From Paragonimus westermani (taxonomy: Eukaryota; Platyhelminthes; Trematoda; Plagiorchiida; Troglotrematidae), in NCBI GenBank assembly GCA_008508345.1, contig QNGE01001273.1, forward strand, positions 31,911 to 95,910: a stretch of DNA of 64,000 nt, in the 5' to 3' direction. Below the pieces are notes generated by a model. The model ran no database searches. It was given only the letters and a program-made list of their open reading frames with translations, and was not told the DNA's origin. Made by a program: the position numbers and the translations under genes. The number at the start of each line of letters is the position of its first letter. The first letter of the stretch is position 1. This document shows positions 48,859 to 60,650 of this stretch, in pieces.

Positions 48859-48939
48859 AATTTGGCTGTTACACGATCCTACAATGAGCTTCATATGAGC
48901 GTGCACGATGCACTGGCTTTCCATCGCCACAACCGAGAA
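48859..48939 (+). CDS. PRKAG: AMPK gamma subunit, micro-exon between CBS3 and CBS4
   Basis: This 27-codon phase-0 exon encodes NLAVTRSYNELHMSVHDALA followed by FHRHNRE. It aligns with the animal gamma block NLAAEKTYNNLDVSVTKAL that follows KFDVI at the end of CBS3. The acceptor is TTTATTTAG and the donor GTGAGT at 48940. It was too short to appear as a conspicuous ORF and was found by looking for the residues expected after the CBS3 exon. It begins CBS4 with SVHDAL. Confidence 0.94.
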
Positions 48940-51900
48940 GTGAGTCTGGCACTCGACTAGGGTACCACGGATAATAGTTGTTTCGTTATGTGTTTCATCT
49001 TCATTTTGTGCTGCTCCGTTTTTCCAACAATGTTTTTCAAAACGTTAAAGTTGTCAACCATAACATATTCCACTTTTTCTTGAATTCTTTCGTTTGTCCC
49101 GTTTAAAACAAGTACACTGGTGTTACTGTTTTCATAGCCGCTCGTCGGTAGTGAACCTCTGTTTGGGCCACAGGCTGAACCTTGGTCATCGAGTTTCTGA
49201 AACCAACACACTCATCTCATTCTTAACTTAGTATAAATTGCGTGTTTAACTATCAGCTCCCTGACTTCCATTCATAACCGTTAGATTAGTAGAACGAGGT
49301 TGTCGACTTCAGTGGACTTAGCGAACAGTTTCTTGAATAACCGCCGACAAATATCACTCCTAATTGTCACAAACGTCATCAACCTATTGCTCTTTTTACC
49401 ATCAATTAATTACTCAAATCCAACTGGGTCTTTCATAGAATGTGTTCACTTTAGTTTCTTAGAAAGTTGTGTTTCGGGACCTTTTCGTATTGGTCATAGG
49501 AGATCCAGGGTTTACTTCACGTGAAATAACTAAATCCTCGCCAGCGAAGTCAAGCTTAATTTCGTTCTTTCTAACAGCGAACTGCCTTTGTCATTGGGCC
49601 AACATTGCGCGTGTATGTTTATCATCCGGTGACTAAGAAGGCTATGCTTTTCAAAGATAACGTTTGGTTTATTCTGAACCAGACGGTTTGAAATGAGATG
49701 CCTTTGCCACTCTTATGTGCATTCTGTTCTTCGAGTCAAAGTCGAAGTTTAATTCACTTGTCAACTTCATATGAGGTTCATTCTATCCAAAATAAGTGTG
49801 TGGTAAAAAAGACCGACTTGTATTCATACCCATGCCGATACGACATGAAACATAGGCCATGGTACATATGATATCGTTTTGGTTAATAATCGTTTGGTTT
49901 AAGGCTCGTGATGACCACAAAACATTATGTGTAAATGGTTATGACATATTTTGCTGAATGTGTATCGACCCGTGCAAACAGCCAGTGAGCTTAAAGTGTT
50001 AGCAAACTCCAAATCGGTCACCGTTCGAATTCACATAGCAATTCAAGGCTAATTGTTCACTCGGGCCGAATTGACGTTTCGAGTAATTCGTATCACAGTC
50101 CAAAGAGTTTCCACACAGTCGACATAATCCAGCTTGCGGAACAGTTTTCCACAGTTGTTTTCGTGATTAATTTGTAGTAACGAGATAAGCGAGCACTAGT
50201 TCCACATCGCAATTATTTCGTGTACAGCTGGATTGATATGAGCAGCTCTACAATAATTAGCTCACGTTTTGCCTCAAGACATGTAACGCCTTTTGATACG
50301 ATGTTGATCCTCGAATTGAATCCAGTCATCTAAGCTTTGACTCGGTTTGGTTAGGTCTGTGTTTGGGATGGACTACAAATTAATTCACCCATCGGTGTAC
50401 TCAGCGAAGGAACATAGTGGAAGAATTAGTCAACAATACGCTTTGTGAACATCGCATTCAGAAAGTGATGGATAAGTGTTTCAACAAACAAACCACAGAG
50501 GCTTTTAAAATGTCCGTGAACATCACAACTGACAGCCACAATCAAAATCGATCGTTTTCAACTGTTGTTTCAGCCCTGTGGTGTATTGTTGAATAGAACA
50601 ACTGGGTTTGCGTATAAATCAGACGCACTGAATGAAAAGTGGCAAAATGGGTTCTATGATTCCTGAGTTACTTATCGCCCAACGCTCGCATGCGAACACC
50701 GGCTTAGTTCACATATGCCTCTGTACATACGTGTCGCTTTTCATACTGGATCATGTTAATTATCGAGGCCAGCCGTATTCATTCTGATCGCAGTGTTCAC
50801 ATGATAAATGCTAAGTAACGATCGGGATAACATAGTTCTTAAGAAGGTAAGAGACCATGTTATTGTGCTTAAGAAACCAGCAAGATGGTTAACTGAGAAG
50901 GCTTAGAAGCAACTTACGTGAACATGGAAATCTACCAATCGCTCAGCTTTTCCCACACGAATACTGTCGGCCTATTGACCATAAGATTTTGCTGGATGCT
51001 ATCGTTTGCGTTTAGCCTAATTGAACACCGATCAATTCTGTGAAGAATGTCATATCACTCCTTCTATAGACCATCAATGCACACTTTTCTTTTAACAGTA
51101 GGTGCATACGGCAATCATTGTGTTTTCTTTTACTTGTTGCCTAAATGCGTTACAACCTGATAGTTCATCAGTGAGGTAGCATTGCGTTCTCTTCATCTAC
51201 TTCCATAGAAGCCAGCATGCCTGCAGGTCCTTTGATTATAAATTGAGGAAGAAACCTGAACCATATCACATTTCAGTACTTCTGTCAGTTCTAAGTATCT
51301 GAATACTTCTCGAGAATGTGACTCAGCATTGGATCATATATAACTTCGGTTGAAAGTGTCTGTGACTGTTAGACACGTGATCGCCATATAAACTGGCCGA
51401 ATCCATATGTCTTCTTTAACTGATACTCATGTTCTGACGTGCACTGAGCCCCTCAATAGAATCTGAATTGCGAATAAAGAACGAATAGTGAGTACCAGTT
51501 CGATTATTCATTTCTTGTTGCAGTTCAAAAGTATAAAGAGGAGATTCCTGTGATTGCCTGGTTCAACTGAGCATAAGATGATCCTAAATCACGTACCTTA
51601 TTAAGCGGGTAACGTCAAGTAAAATACACTTCGTTAAAGAGTCCGTGCAATCAATCACTGCACTTGATACTAGTACGGATAGCCATCCATGAAGTACGTC
51701 TTCATTTGTCATCTGTTTGGTCCCCCTGAGTGAAAATAACATTTTGAACTGAATATCACTCACAAATAATCCCAACTTTCGTATTCACATATTTCTTGCA
51801 GCCAGCCTCTTCAGAAAAAGTTCTTTATCTATTCCATTCGGTGATTTTCTGTTGGCAATTATCTTTTCGCTATATTATTTTTTCGTGGTGTCCTATCTTA

Positions 51901-52709
51901 ATTGAGTAGGCGGGTACTAACCGTAAACAGCTGTATTCATCAACATGAGGGCATATGCCCTGTTTAGATCACATCATTCCCAATGCCGCAGCATTATTCA
52001 TTTACCTAAGTCCTCGGGAGATTGCTGATCAGGCTCGGTCAGAAGAGCGGTTGATTTCAGCCGTTGTATAAGATCGGGGCTTCCTTGCAGTTTTTCCGTT
52101 TCTTCTCTGTATCACACTGAAGATACAGAAGAATACTGTGCCACCTCCTTGAAGCAACCCAAACCAGTCACGAGAAAGTGATATTAAGACATTTTAGAAT
52201 GGAAGACATGTCCGTTCAAGTTTGTCATTTAGTAGAGTTCATTGGTGGTGTGCATTCTTGCCACTACCGAAAGTTGAACTCCGATGCACGTGTCAATGAG
52301 TCAGTCGCACTGAACACTGCATCACTGACCTGACATTGGACACAACGGAATCAGCACATTCCTTGTGAGAAATCCCAATGGTTTTGAGAAAAAACTCCGA
52401 TTGATTTCCCCTCATTAGTACCTTCATAGCCGAGTTAAACATTCATACGTTTAAATGAAAACGCGTGTTACCCAATATATATGTCGTTCAACTTTAAGCT
52501 TCCCCTAAAGTAAAGAGGCTACAAACCATTTACCGCATTATTCAGTGCCGTATGCAAGTGAATGTGCTTATGTTCTTTACAATTTTTGTCACTTTTGCCA
52601 TTTAAAATTCGTAAATCGTCCGCGTGGGTGAGTGGCCACCAACTGGTCCGTTTTACTGCTTTCGTTATTTTGTCTCTAGGGAAATCTAACATATTTCTAC
52701 CTATTCTAG
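48940..52709 (+). other. PRKAG: AMPK gamma intron (3.8 kb)
   Basis: It starts GTGAGT and ends TTCTAG. No transposon coding sequence, RNA gene or further exon is recognised. Confidence 0.8.
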
Positions 52710-52784
52710 CGATATCCACAACCGCTGACCTGTTTAAAAACTGACAAACTGGAATCGGTTATCGAACGAGTTGTGAAGTCTGGA
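52710..52784 (+). CDS. PRKAG: AMPK gamma subunit, micro-exon in CBS4
   Basis: This 25-codon phase-0 exon encodes RYPQPLTCLKTDKLESVIER then VVKSG. It corresponds to the segment of CBS4 that reads ...VLKCYLHETLETIINRLVEAE in vertebrate gamma1, just before the VHRL strand. The acceptor is CTATTCTAG and the donor GTAAGT at 52785. The HRHNRE-RYPQPL junction makes the loop before this helix about four residues longer than in vertebrate gamma1. It was found by following the protein between the flanking exons. Confidence 0.92.
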
Positions 52785-53042
52785 GTAAGTTTATGCTTTA
52801 CTCACGTGTTGTTCGGTATCTGCATCTAAGTTTCTCATGTTCATTCTTGTACTATGAAAGTGTTTAGCGAATTTTTACATTATATCTTCTGCCGTTTAAA
52901 CGGACTTACGCGATGGTGGGTGCAGATTCTGTTTGTGTATTTGCTGTACAATTCTGCTATATGAAGCACGCGGTTTTAACGAAAATGTTCACCATCTCAT
53001 ATCAGTAGCGCTATGCAGAGCTAATGGATAAATTCTTTTGAG

Positions 53043-53702
53043 TTGATAAGTGACTTGAACAACATCAACCTTGCTAATCACTTGATATATTCCGTAGTAG
53101 TACAGTCACTATTCAGGAATGTCTCGCAACACGAGACAATTGATTGTATTTGTGAGCTCGTTGAAATGAGCCACATTACTTTGTCTCTGCCTAGTGATAA
53201 TCTGAGGGAAGTCTTATTGCTATGTACTGAAAAAATCAGCTTCCATTTTCCTAATCGGTGCTACCGCCAAGTACACCGGGTAACCATGGGAAGTCCACTA
53301 GGGCCCATCCCAGCGGACTTTTTCATGTTAAGGATTGATCAGGAGTTAGTCCAAAACATAGCGAGCCTGTCGTACTACACACGCTACATCAATGATACAC
53401 TAGTATTCAGTTGTTCGAAACAGGCAATAGATAACCTACTGCAGCGCTTAAGTAGTTGCCATCCCAACCTGAAAGTAACGTGTGAATTTGACACCGACAA
53501 CTGTTTGTCGTTTCTAGACATACTCATTAGTCTCCGGGAGGATGGCTCTATCAAAAGAGCTGTCTATAGGAAATCCACGTGGTCCGGCCAATACCTGAAC
53601 TTTAGCAGTTTCACATCGGTCCATCACAAACACGCGCTAGGAGTACACTATTCACGCGCGCAAGACGAATCTGCGCACAGCACAATTTTGTGGAGGAACT
53701 AG
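53043..53702 (+). pseudogene. Penelope-like reverse transcriptase fragment
   Basis: The 219-codon frame shows motif A as SVVVQSLFRNVSQHETID, where the catalytic Asp is replaced. NLREVLLLCTEKISFHFPN follows, then RVTMGSPLGPIPADFFML (motif B) and YYTRYINDTLVFSC (motif C, Asn for the first Asp). CLSFLDILISLREDGSIKRA and VYRKSTWSGQYLNFSSF come next. All PLE blocks are in order, but two catalytic aspartates are lost, so it is inactive. In the next frame, ELELITSILKSNGYLKRF continues the RT C-terminus to about 53800. Confidence 0.92.
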
Positions 53703-53879
53703 AGTTGATCACGTCCATACTAAAGTCGAATGGTTATCTAAAACGTTTCACAGAAAAACACATCAGACGGAAACCGCCATCCCAACAAGTGGTCACTGTG
53801 AAGAAATTTTTTTTAAAGGTGGTTACAGTATAAATCAAGGAACACAAAGACTAATGAGTTTGATTAAACGGATATTCAG

Positions 53880-54260
53880 TACAGCCGAACCCAGAAACTG
53901 CCTGTTCCTTCACTCAAAGGGTATCAGCCTGTCAGTGCCATCTCACACTGTATCTACCAATTTACATGTAACTGCAAAGAAGCTTACATAGGCAGAACTT
54001 AGGGACGTTTGATCTTTAGAGTGAAGGAAAATTTGCCCAAATGAGTGCAGAACTCGGTATTACCGAAGAACAGCAGTGTCGTTGAGACGCGCAAGCGACC
54101 AGTGTTCGCAGTCGTAAGACACGTCCTGACCACTGGTCACGCCATCGACCCGGCTTGAACATTCAGAGTTTTATTACGTCATCACAGTCCAAGATTCCTG
54201 CGGTTTCCTGAGGCCATCACAATCAACCGACCGAAGTCGGCCTTGTGTATTCAGAAACAG
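53880..54260 (+). pseudogene. GIY-YIG endonuclease remnant of the PLE
   Basis: One frame reads CIYQFTCNCKEAYIGRT, an excellent match to the GIY-YIG core of Penelope endonucleases, followed at once by a stop. It continues with GRLIFRVKENLPK and, in shifted frames, with HVLTTGHAIDPA and PEAITINRPKSALCIQKQ, the conserved C-terminal blocks. The core Tyr, Gly and Arg are intact, but the frame is interrupted by stops. Confidence 0.85.
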
Positions 54261-55440
54261 GTGTTTGTGAGTTTGACCCTGCCCTGGACTTAGTGAACTT
54301 TCCTAACACACCGATCAACTATTCATCCCACTCACCCCCTAACTGTGCGATAAAAAACCGTTTCATATTATTTTATATTTGGTACTGTAGAGTCAATATG
54401 AAATGCTTGCATCTACCAGCTTTTATGTTCTAACGGTTTTATTCGAACTTCTGAAAGGAATGATCTGTTTCAAATTTAAATGTCGTCACTCACAGACGCG
54501 TCCCGGACACAATTGAAAACCCTCCATTATACACCCGTAATAGAATTCGAGTATACGCAGGTCGTATTTTGATTGGGTTTGCTCCTATTCACAAATGTGA
54601 CGCGAAAATTTCTGATACCAAGAACTAAATCTGCTAAAGAACGGATGATTAATCAAATCAGAAATCCACCAGATGTCTGTACTGTGATCGGAAAAGATGC
54701 TTTGCCTGCGAAGTCGTTTATTGCACAAAACCCTTTACAAGTCATCTGAAAACAAAACAACGAACGCGTACACATTTCCATGGCTGGTATGTATCCGCAG
54801 AGTTTGGGCGGTAATGTGTCGTCGTTCGACTTCTTGACACGTCCCACGTAGCGTAGAAACACGGTTCCAATAATTGCTGCTGGCCCCTCGTTTTTCCAGC
54901 TTTGAGACCTGTCCTTTAGTCCCCGACGCAGTATACTAGTCACAAACAAAGGTCACATTATACAACGTACGCCACTAAGTGCAGCAAGGTACGATGATGC
55001 ACAGGATTGCAAACCGAACAACGTAAATGACTACAAGTTCCATAGACGCGATCGTTCTCATCTGTTTGCTTCACGATGCCTTCTTCCATCATTTATTGGA
55101 GTCTTGTTGTCTGTTGAGTTGATTGGTTTTCTAAACTTTGTATCGCGTGAACAAATAACGCTCAGTGCAAGAAACACCCAGGTTACATCTGGGATAGAGT
55201 GATAGCTTATTTGTAAGACTGCGGATTCTGTGAGATAAACGTTTATGTGTGTTACTTCCCTAACTTCATTGTTGCATGAATGTATGCGTTTCATCAAGTG
55301 TCATGACTCCATTCATACAAAACACCCTGACACTGGCGACTGGGTTAACGTCCATAAAACCAAGACAGTGAAACGAATCACAGTGGCTTCGTGATAATGG
55401 GGCTTGAGATTAAACCTAATTCGTATCTGACCGACTAGGC

Positions 55441-55925
55441 AGGTTTTTAATTCATCTTGTGGTGGATTATCAAGCCTGCGGTGCGGGTGCTCCAATGCTC
55501 AGAGGAATACATCGACGAGGCTGCAGTGTGTGTTCAAATTCCCACAGCGAGTGGGTTGAGGACAGCATTGGCGACCGGATGAGCCATCACTCAACCGGAT
55601 CGGATCAACGGACGAGTCATGGTGGGGATGGGATGGATAACCATATAGAGGACACGATTATTCTAACATCCGGAGAATTGTCTCAATGTGTTCATAGAAT
55701 ACGGCCAGAGGCTACAATGCATTGAGTGCGGGTAGCACGAGCGACCGGACGAGCCATTGTCCAACGTGATCAGCTCAACGGACGAGGAATAGCAGGCGGA
55801 AAAGGCCCTGACAGAGGGCGTCGGACACAAACCAGGCCGGTGTGCACACGACGTGTGAGCGGAAACCGGGGTTGTTGTGGGCCGGAATTACGACTCCTAA
55901 ACGCGAGCGGGCGCGTAGCATGACT
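55441..55925 (+). repeat. GC-rich repeat with a 47-bp motif duplicated at 170 bp
   Basis: This block is clearly richer in GC than its surroundings. It contains two related copies of a motif beginning GCGACCGGA and ending CAACGGACGAG, at 55571-55617 and 55741-55787, exactly 170 bp apart. Short GTGCGGGT strings occur at 55481 and 55727. A B-box-like GTTCAAATTCCC lies at about 55533. It is not a recognised coding region, and opposite-strand and forward ORFs here look like by-products of base composition. It is probably a tandem or SINE-like family present elsewhere in the genome. Confidence 0.55.
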
Positions 55926-56223
55926 GCCAGTGTGTTAGACAGTAAGGATTTTGCTTTATTGCATGCCTTTTCACTACAATCTGATTCAAGCACACATTTT
56001 CCGCTTTTATTGTAAGAAACCGTTTTTACGTCATCCTGCCTGATTACCATTCTGACAGTTACGTGACTTCTGGGAATAAGCTACTTATTTATTTGCGAGT
56101 AGGATACAATTTTAAAAGATAATTTGCATCCCGTGGGGGCTCGATTAGATTTAGTGACTTGCGAATCTACTTTTCAGCGGTCACCCGTGTCTAGCTAATA
56201 TACTTCGTTTGTTTACTTACCAG

Positions 56224-56385
56224 GTCCACCGCCTGATTATTGTTGACAAACAACACTTAATTGAAGGCTTAATTTCTTTATCGGACATATTGAAGTTTTT
56301 CATCTCCGATCCTCCTTCAAACGAACTGGCCAGTCAGACTGTCAGCGGTTTAATTGTCCGATCTTCCAGTTCATTACGCCCTTGA
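56224..56385 (+). CDS. PRKAG: AMPK gamma subunit, terminal coding exon (CBS4 and C-terminus)
   Basis: This phase-0 exon of 53 codons plus TGA encodes VHRLIIVDKQHLIEGLISLS and DILKFF, the second half of CBS4. The His-Arg of VHRL and the Asp of SLSDIL are the conserved phosphate and ribose contacts. A 27-residue C-terminal tail rich in Ser, from ISDPPSNELASQ to RSSSSLRP, follows and differs from the short vertebrate gamma1 tail. The acceptor is TTACTTACCAG. The preceding intron joins KSG to VHRL exactly where animal gamma proteins are continuous. Confidence 0.96.
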   Translation, partial: VHRLIIVDKQHLIEGLISLSDILKFFISDPPSNELASQTVSGLIVRSSSSLRP

Positions 56386-56740
56386 AGAAGACAAAAGCAC
56401 TTAACCCTAGTTCACGAGCTTCCAGATGCATTTTCACTTTTGGTGTGATTCGCTTTCCACAGAAAAATATCAAACTCCACAACTACTATCCGAAGCAACC
56501 TTTGATTGCTGACACTCAGGTAACTCATTTGACGTGGACATTTCAAAGTTTCTCTCCACCGCTGCCACATTTCTGTCTCGTAACTTCTGCTCAATTTGAT
56601 TTTCTCTTTTGACTCTTACTGTTACTTTCTTATTTTTAGGCACATACAGCTTATTTGGTCGATTTCAGAATGCAGTTTTAATGACGATTAGTTTACTTCA
56701 TAAATGCACAAACAAATAAATACTTTTGAAAGAAATAATT
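56386..56740 (+). other. PRKAG: Predicted 3' UTR of the AMPK gamma gene
   Basis: The untranslated region starts after the TGA at 56383-56385. An AATAAA at 56715-56720 is the first canonical signal in a suitable AT-rich context, so cleavage is expected near 56735-56745. The extent is inferred. Confidence 0.6.
56715..56720 (+). terminator. PRKAG: Candidate polyadenylation signal AATAAA
   Basis: A canonical hexamer 330 bp after the AMPK gamma stop codon. Use is inferred. Confidence 0.55.
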
Positions 56741-59700
56741 GGCTTCCTTCATGAGTATGTAGTCTTCTAGACCAATGAGTTACAGTGTGTGTGTCGGCAT
56801 TACAGACTAAGAATCAACAATTAGTCTGTATCCAAACTGTCCTAAAAATGTGTCTGTAAGACTAGGTACACTGATCACTGTATTCCGCGTCCGTATAATT
56901 TGGAAACGTATCACCTGTCACGTTGGGATACCTTTGATGTAATCATGCACGCCTCAACGTGGTACTACCAAAGTTTCATTTCTCCATCATAATAAAGACA
57001 TTCACTGTCCTACTCTCAAAAATAACAGTCACCCACCAGAGAAGTAAAGAGCGTTTCCCCATCGACGCTATTTGTTTTTTGGGATGTGAAGGCATTTCAG
57101 CTGCACGGGATCTTATCAGTGTGTTGGAGTTCCATACAAATTCACTCTATGACAAACAACAAACTAGGCACATTCGTGTTTAACACAAGAGTCTTTCCAA
57201 GGCTGTTCTTAGTATCCCATATTATTATAGACCTTCAAACAGCTGTGTACAATCAAGTGCCTGTAGCTCATTTTTCTGATTGAACAACCGTCGGACGATA
57301 ACGAATAAACGCACTTCAAATTCCGCAAGCGGTTTCGGCGAACGTCAGTTATTTGTTGGTTGGTGACTTGTCGTGAATTATCTTAACTCAGACCAGCAAA
57401 TCACTTCAGCCTAAGTGAAGCCTATCGGGCTGATGCACTGCTCACTTGGTTTCGAAGAAACGCCATAGTGAATTATATCGATTTTTCTTTACAGTTGGTC
57501 TGATTACACACCAGACCTCTGCCTAAAACACCGCTGCATAAAGAGATAGAACAGTTTCTGGTACTTTGGTGATGCGCTTCGTAGATGCAGCGTTCAAAAG
57601 CTGCAGGACTAATCCAATAAGACTTTCAGGTGTTTCTTCGTGAGCTGATTGGGATTACCACGGTGCACAAAAATGCTGTGGTTAGCTGTGGACGGTATTC
57701 AACTTTTAATATTTAATTGTGATTATATATACTGTATGCAATCATAATAACGTTTAACTGAAATTAATTATTATTTGGTCATTCGTGCACTTGTTCTAGC
57801 GACATGTTTAGAATCTGCTTCTTGCGGTGCCGCTCGCCTCGGAAAAGAGATGTAAACTTAGTAGTCTGCATAATGTGGTTTTCCGACAGTGCCTTTCGAT
57901 GTTGTTCCCTTTGTTTTTCGGTGATCAAGCTGAATTCGTATACAGCCAAGTTTAATTGTCATCGAGCACAACAGTCTAACGGTGATTGACACAAGGGTCA
58001 CTCTCTAGACGTATCACAGCAGATCTTTTTGTCACAGTATTTATCACTCAGACTGTCTCAGACAAACTTTGCCTGGGGCAGTGATTAGGCATGTCACTGA
58101 AACAGTGAACTTGATCAGTTACCAGCAGAACAGTGATTAACATTGAAAATTAAGCCAACCGGAAACACTCTGGAATGTGGTGAACTGATTCCCATGAGTA
58201 TTATGAAGTTCCGAAAGCTATGGTGGAACCTAATTAATAGAGGTTCGTGATAATGGTTCAGGACGACCTTCATGTATTCTTCTGGTATGTCGATTCGTTC
58301 TCGGCGTACGAGGGTTCTTACTTTAGTCTACTGTGGGTCCTGCAAATAGCCTGTTAGTTCTCAACGATTAAGAGTGGAACTCGTTTCTTGAGCTTCTCGT
58401 TTGATATCTTCGCATTCAATTTACGAACAAGAAAAAGGCCGTTTAAACTTACTCTAGAATTATTATGTGTAATCGAGTGTTCCGTCTGTTTTTACGACGA
58501 TCCCATCACCGGTTTCTTTCCAGTGTTAGCAAAACAAAATCCGCCCTCTCAGCCCACCGTCAGTTCTTTTGTAGCATCACTATCCATGAAACCGTTATTC
58601 TCATTCCTAGCTGGCGAATTAAGGCAGCCAGCACATCATGAGACCTTTAGTTCAACCATAATCGTTCTAGAATATACTAACATCAACCAAACCAATAAGC
58701 TTTCTGCTATTGCACGCACCGGAGGCTTTTGTATGCGTCTGTCTATTTTCTCCAATCACATGCCCCGAGTCTGCGGAGCCGATACGTTTATTTTTAAACG
58801 GTTTAAATATATGTTTTTGAGTAAAACTTGGTACATACGGAATATTTCCACGTTGAATTTGATGTCCCTAATCCATATTAGTTTTTGTTACCAATTGCTT
58901 AAACGAAAGCTAAACTGGAGGAATTCCACAGTTAATTGTGTTCGCTAGTCCTGGATTTTAGCGCCAATCGGCGGTGACAAATTAAATACCCATACCGAAT
59001 TGTCAGTTGTGCACATTCTGCGAATAGTTTTCATAATATAGAAGATTCTTATTTCATCCTTACTTGACTATGGTTGACCCCATGGTCTATCTGCGCAGTG
59101 GTGGCAGCAACGTGTGCATTCTTGTTTGCCCGACTAGGCCGGGTCTTTCTAATCATACCGCTGGTAAGGAATTTTGTAGACTGCACCGAGTTGTTTGCTG
59201 CTACATGTGATCCGTGGTGTCTACTGAGTCTAAACGGAATGCTGTTTTAAACATTCCCACCAATCCGATACCTAGTGGCTAGAGAACCAATCATGCATTT
59301 TCAGGTGTATCACCAACACGCGGTGTTTACTATAGCTTGAGGACTTGTTTGCTCTCCGATAGATGCTTCCGAGGAGTTTCACTCAATTATGTAGAAAATA
59401 TGCCTACGTATGTTGTAGAATGAAATAAGTAGAATTGTGACATATTTGGTAAATATTGAAATAGATCACATTTTCGTTGTTAACCATATATGACTGGGTG
59501 ACCTTTCCTGTGTACTGACACCTGGAATGATTCTTGAATTTATTCTCAAAACACAATCATGAGTTCCGGTCTATTTTCGGCTTCTTGTTTTCTTGGGTTT
59601 GTAATGTAGACATAAAGCACACTGCCATGTGAGTAGTCGGACTCAAGCAGTGAAATGTCAGTTGCCGGAAACAGTGTATTATGACAAATCCACCATTAAA

Positions 59701-60449
59701 CACAATTCAGATAGTGCCAAATGAGAAATTAAACTCTTGACAGCAACTCTCTGGTTATCCTTTATTGTAGAAATTGTCGATATTTCGCGGCGTACAGATT
59801 AGAAGCTGAAAAGTCGTCCGATCAGTAACTTAAAAACTTGGATATGTTGCATAACCATATCGAATGAATACAGTACTTCAAGCCGTTTGTAATTTTTCAT
59901 CCAGAGAGAAATATAAGGCAGTACTAGGATTATATTTGCATAGCTGATATAACCACTAAGCAAAGTAGTTTGTTCATTCTCACCGATCCCATTTCCACTA
60001 CGATAATATTATGACTAAAAGACAGTGGCAAACCATACCTGCTTACCAGGAATGCTGACGTCTAGATGACATCCATCGGAAACTAAACCAACTCCGGAGA
60101 CATGTGTGATCGGCCGCGCGCCTACATATCGGTCACCGAATGGAAATTACAGTGTCAAATTTTCTGAACCACTGTCATCTAGTTTCCACGTAACTGTCAA
60201 TGTAACCCCATTTGGTGATTGAAATAACTAAGCACTGTGTTAATTAGCAGTGCACTTGAGGAAATATACTCAAAACGTATGGGAAGTACAGCATAAACAA
60301 CAAGACGTTTCAGTAAAACGGCAAAAATTGCACAAATGTAGGCCAAGGCGATTTAAAAATTGTTCAGGAACAAATGGATCAGCAGTCGCAAGTGACCATT
60401 TACATGCGGCCACACAAGCCGTGCTATATGCTATATATGTATATCTGTG
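56741..60449. other. Intergenic DNA downstream of AMPK gamma
   Basis: No recognised gene. The longest ORF (58388-58948, + strand, 186 codons from a TTG) has no motif that I recognise and is described under findings. Confidence 0.5.
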
Positions 60450-60650
60450 TGTGTGGCGGTGTGTCGCAGTCAATGACGTGCCTGTATCCATACCATTTCT
60501 ATTTCTTCCGCTTTGTATTCTTTTAGTATTTGTTGACCTTCTTAGTAAGGTTTCCTTCCAGGATATTCCACGCCACTGTTGAGGTGAGCGGAGACCCGAA
60601 CCACAGTATCTTTTGGTCAGGCTCATGGCTGTTATGATGATGATTCGTGC
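60450..60650 (+). repeat. Solo 3'-end fragment of the 40935-44590 LINE family
   Basis: This segment parallels 44375-44590. It shares GGCGGTGTG(C/T)CGCAGTCAATG, CATCCATACCATTT-like, AGGATATTC(C/T)ACG and TTGAGGTGAGC blocks, and ends in the same ATGATGATG tract. It begins within the last codons of the RT frame, so it is a strongly 5'-truncated insertion of the same LINE family. Confidence 0.8.

Larger units (their letters stand above)
53043..54270 (+). mobile_element. Penelope-like element, 5'-truncated, with RT and GIY-YIG endonuclease
   Basis: The element starts inside RT motif A and continues through the palm, the RT C-terminus and a GIY-YIG endonuclease, to about 54270. It lies in the same orientation as the AMPK gamma gene, within its last intron. 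Frameshifts occur near 53650 and around 53800, and stops interrupt the endonuclease. It differs enough from the minus-strand PLE at 29365-30762 and the inverted-arm PLE at 9795 that several PLE lineages are represented in this window. Confidence 0.88.
52785..56223 (+). other. PRKAG: Last AMPK gamma intron (3.4 kb), carrying a PLE
   Basis: It starts GTAAGT and ends TTACTTACCAG. The intron contains the sense-oriented PLE at 53043-54270 and the GC-rich repeat at 55441-55925. Other parts are unassigned. A 98-codon minus-strand ORF at 54653-54949 is not recognised. Confidence 0.8.

Noticed and set aside
51786..51903. Open segment after TTCTTGCAG
   Set aside because: It encodes a hydrophobic run with no AMPK similarity and no donor in phase.
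55459..55923. ORFs of 88 and 65 codons in the GC-rich block
   Set aside because: Long frames are expected from the high GC and repeat content, and there is no recognisable protein motif.
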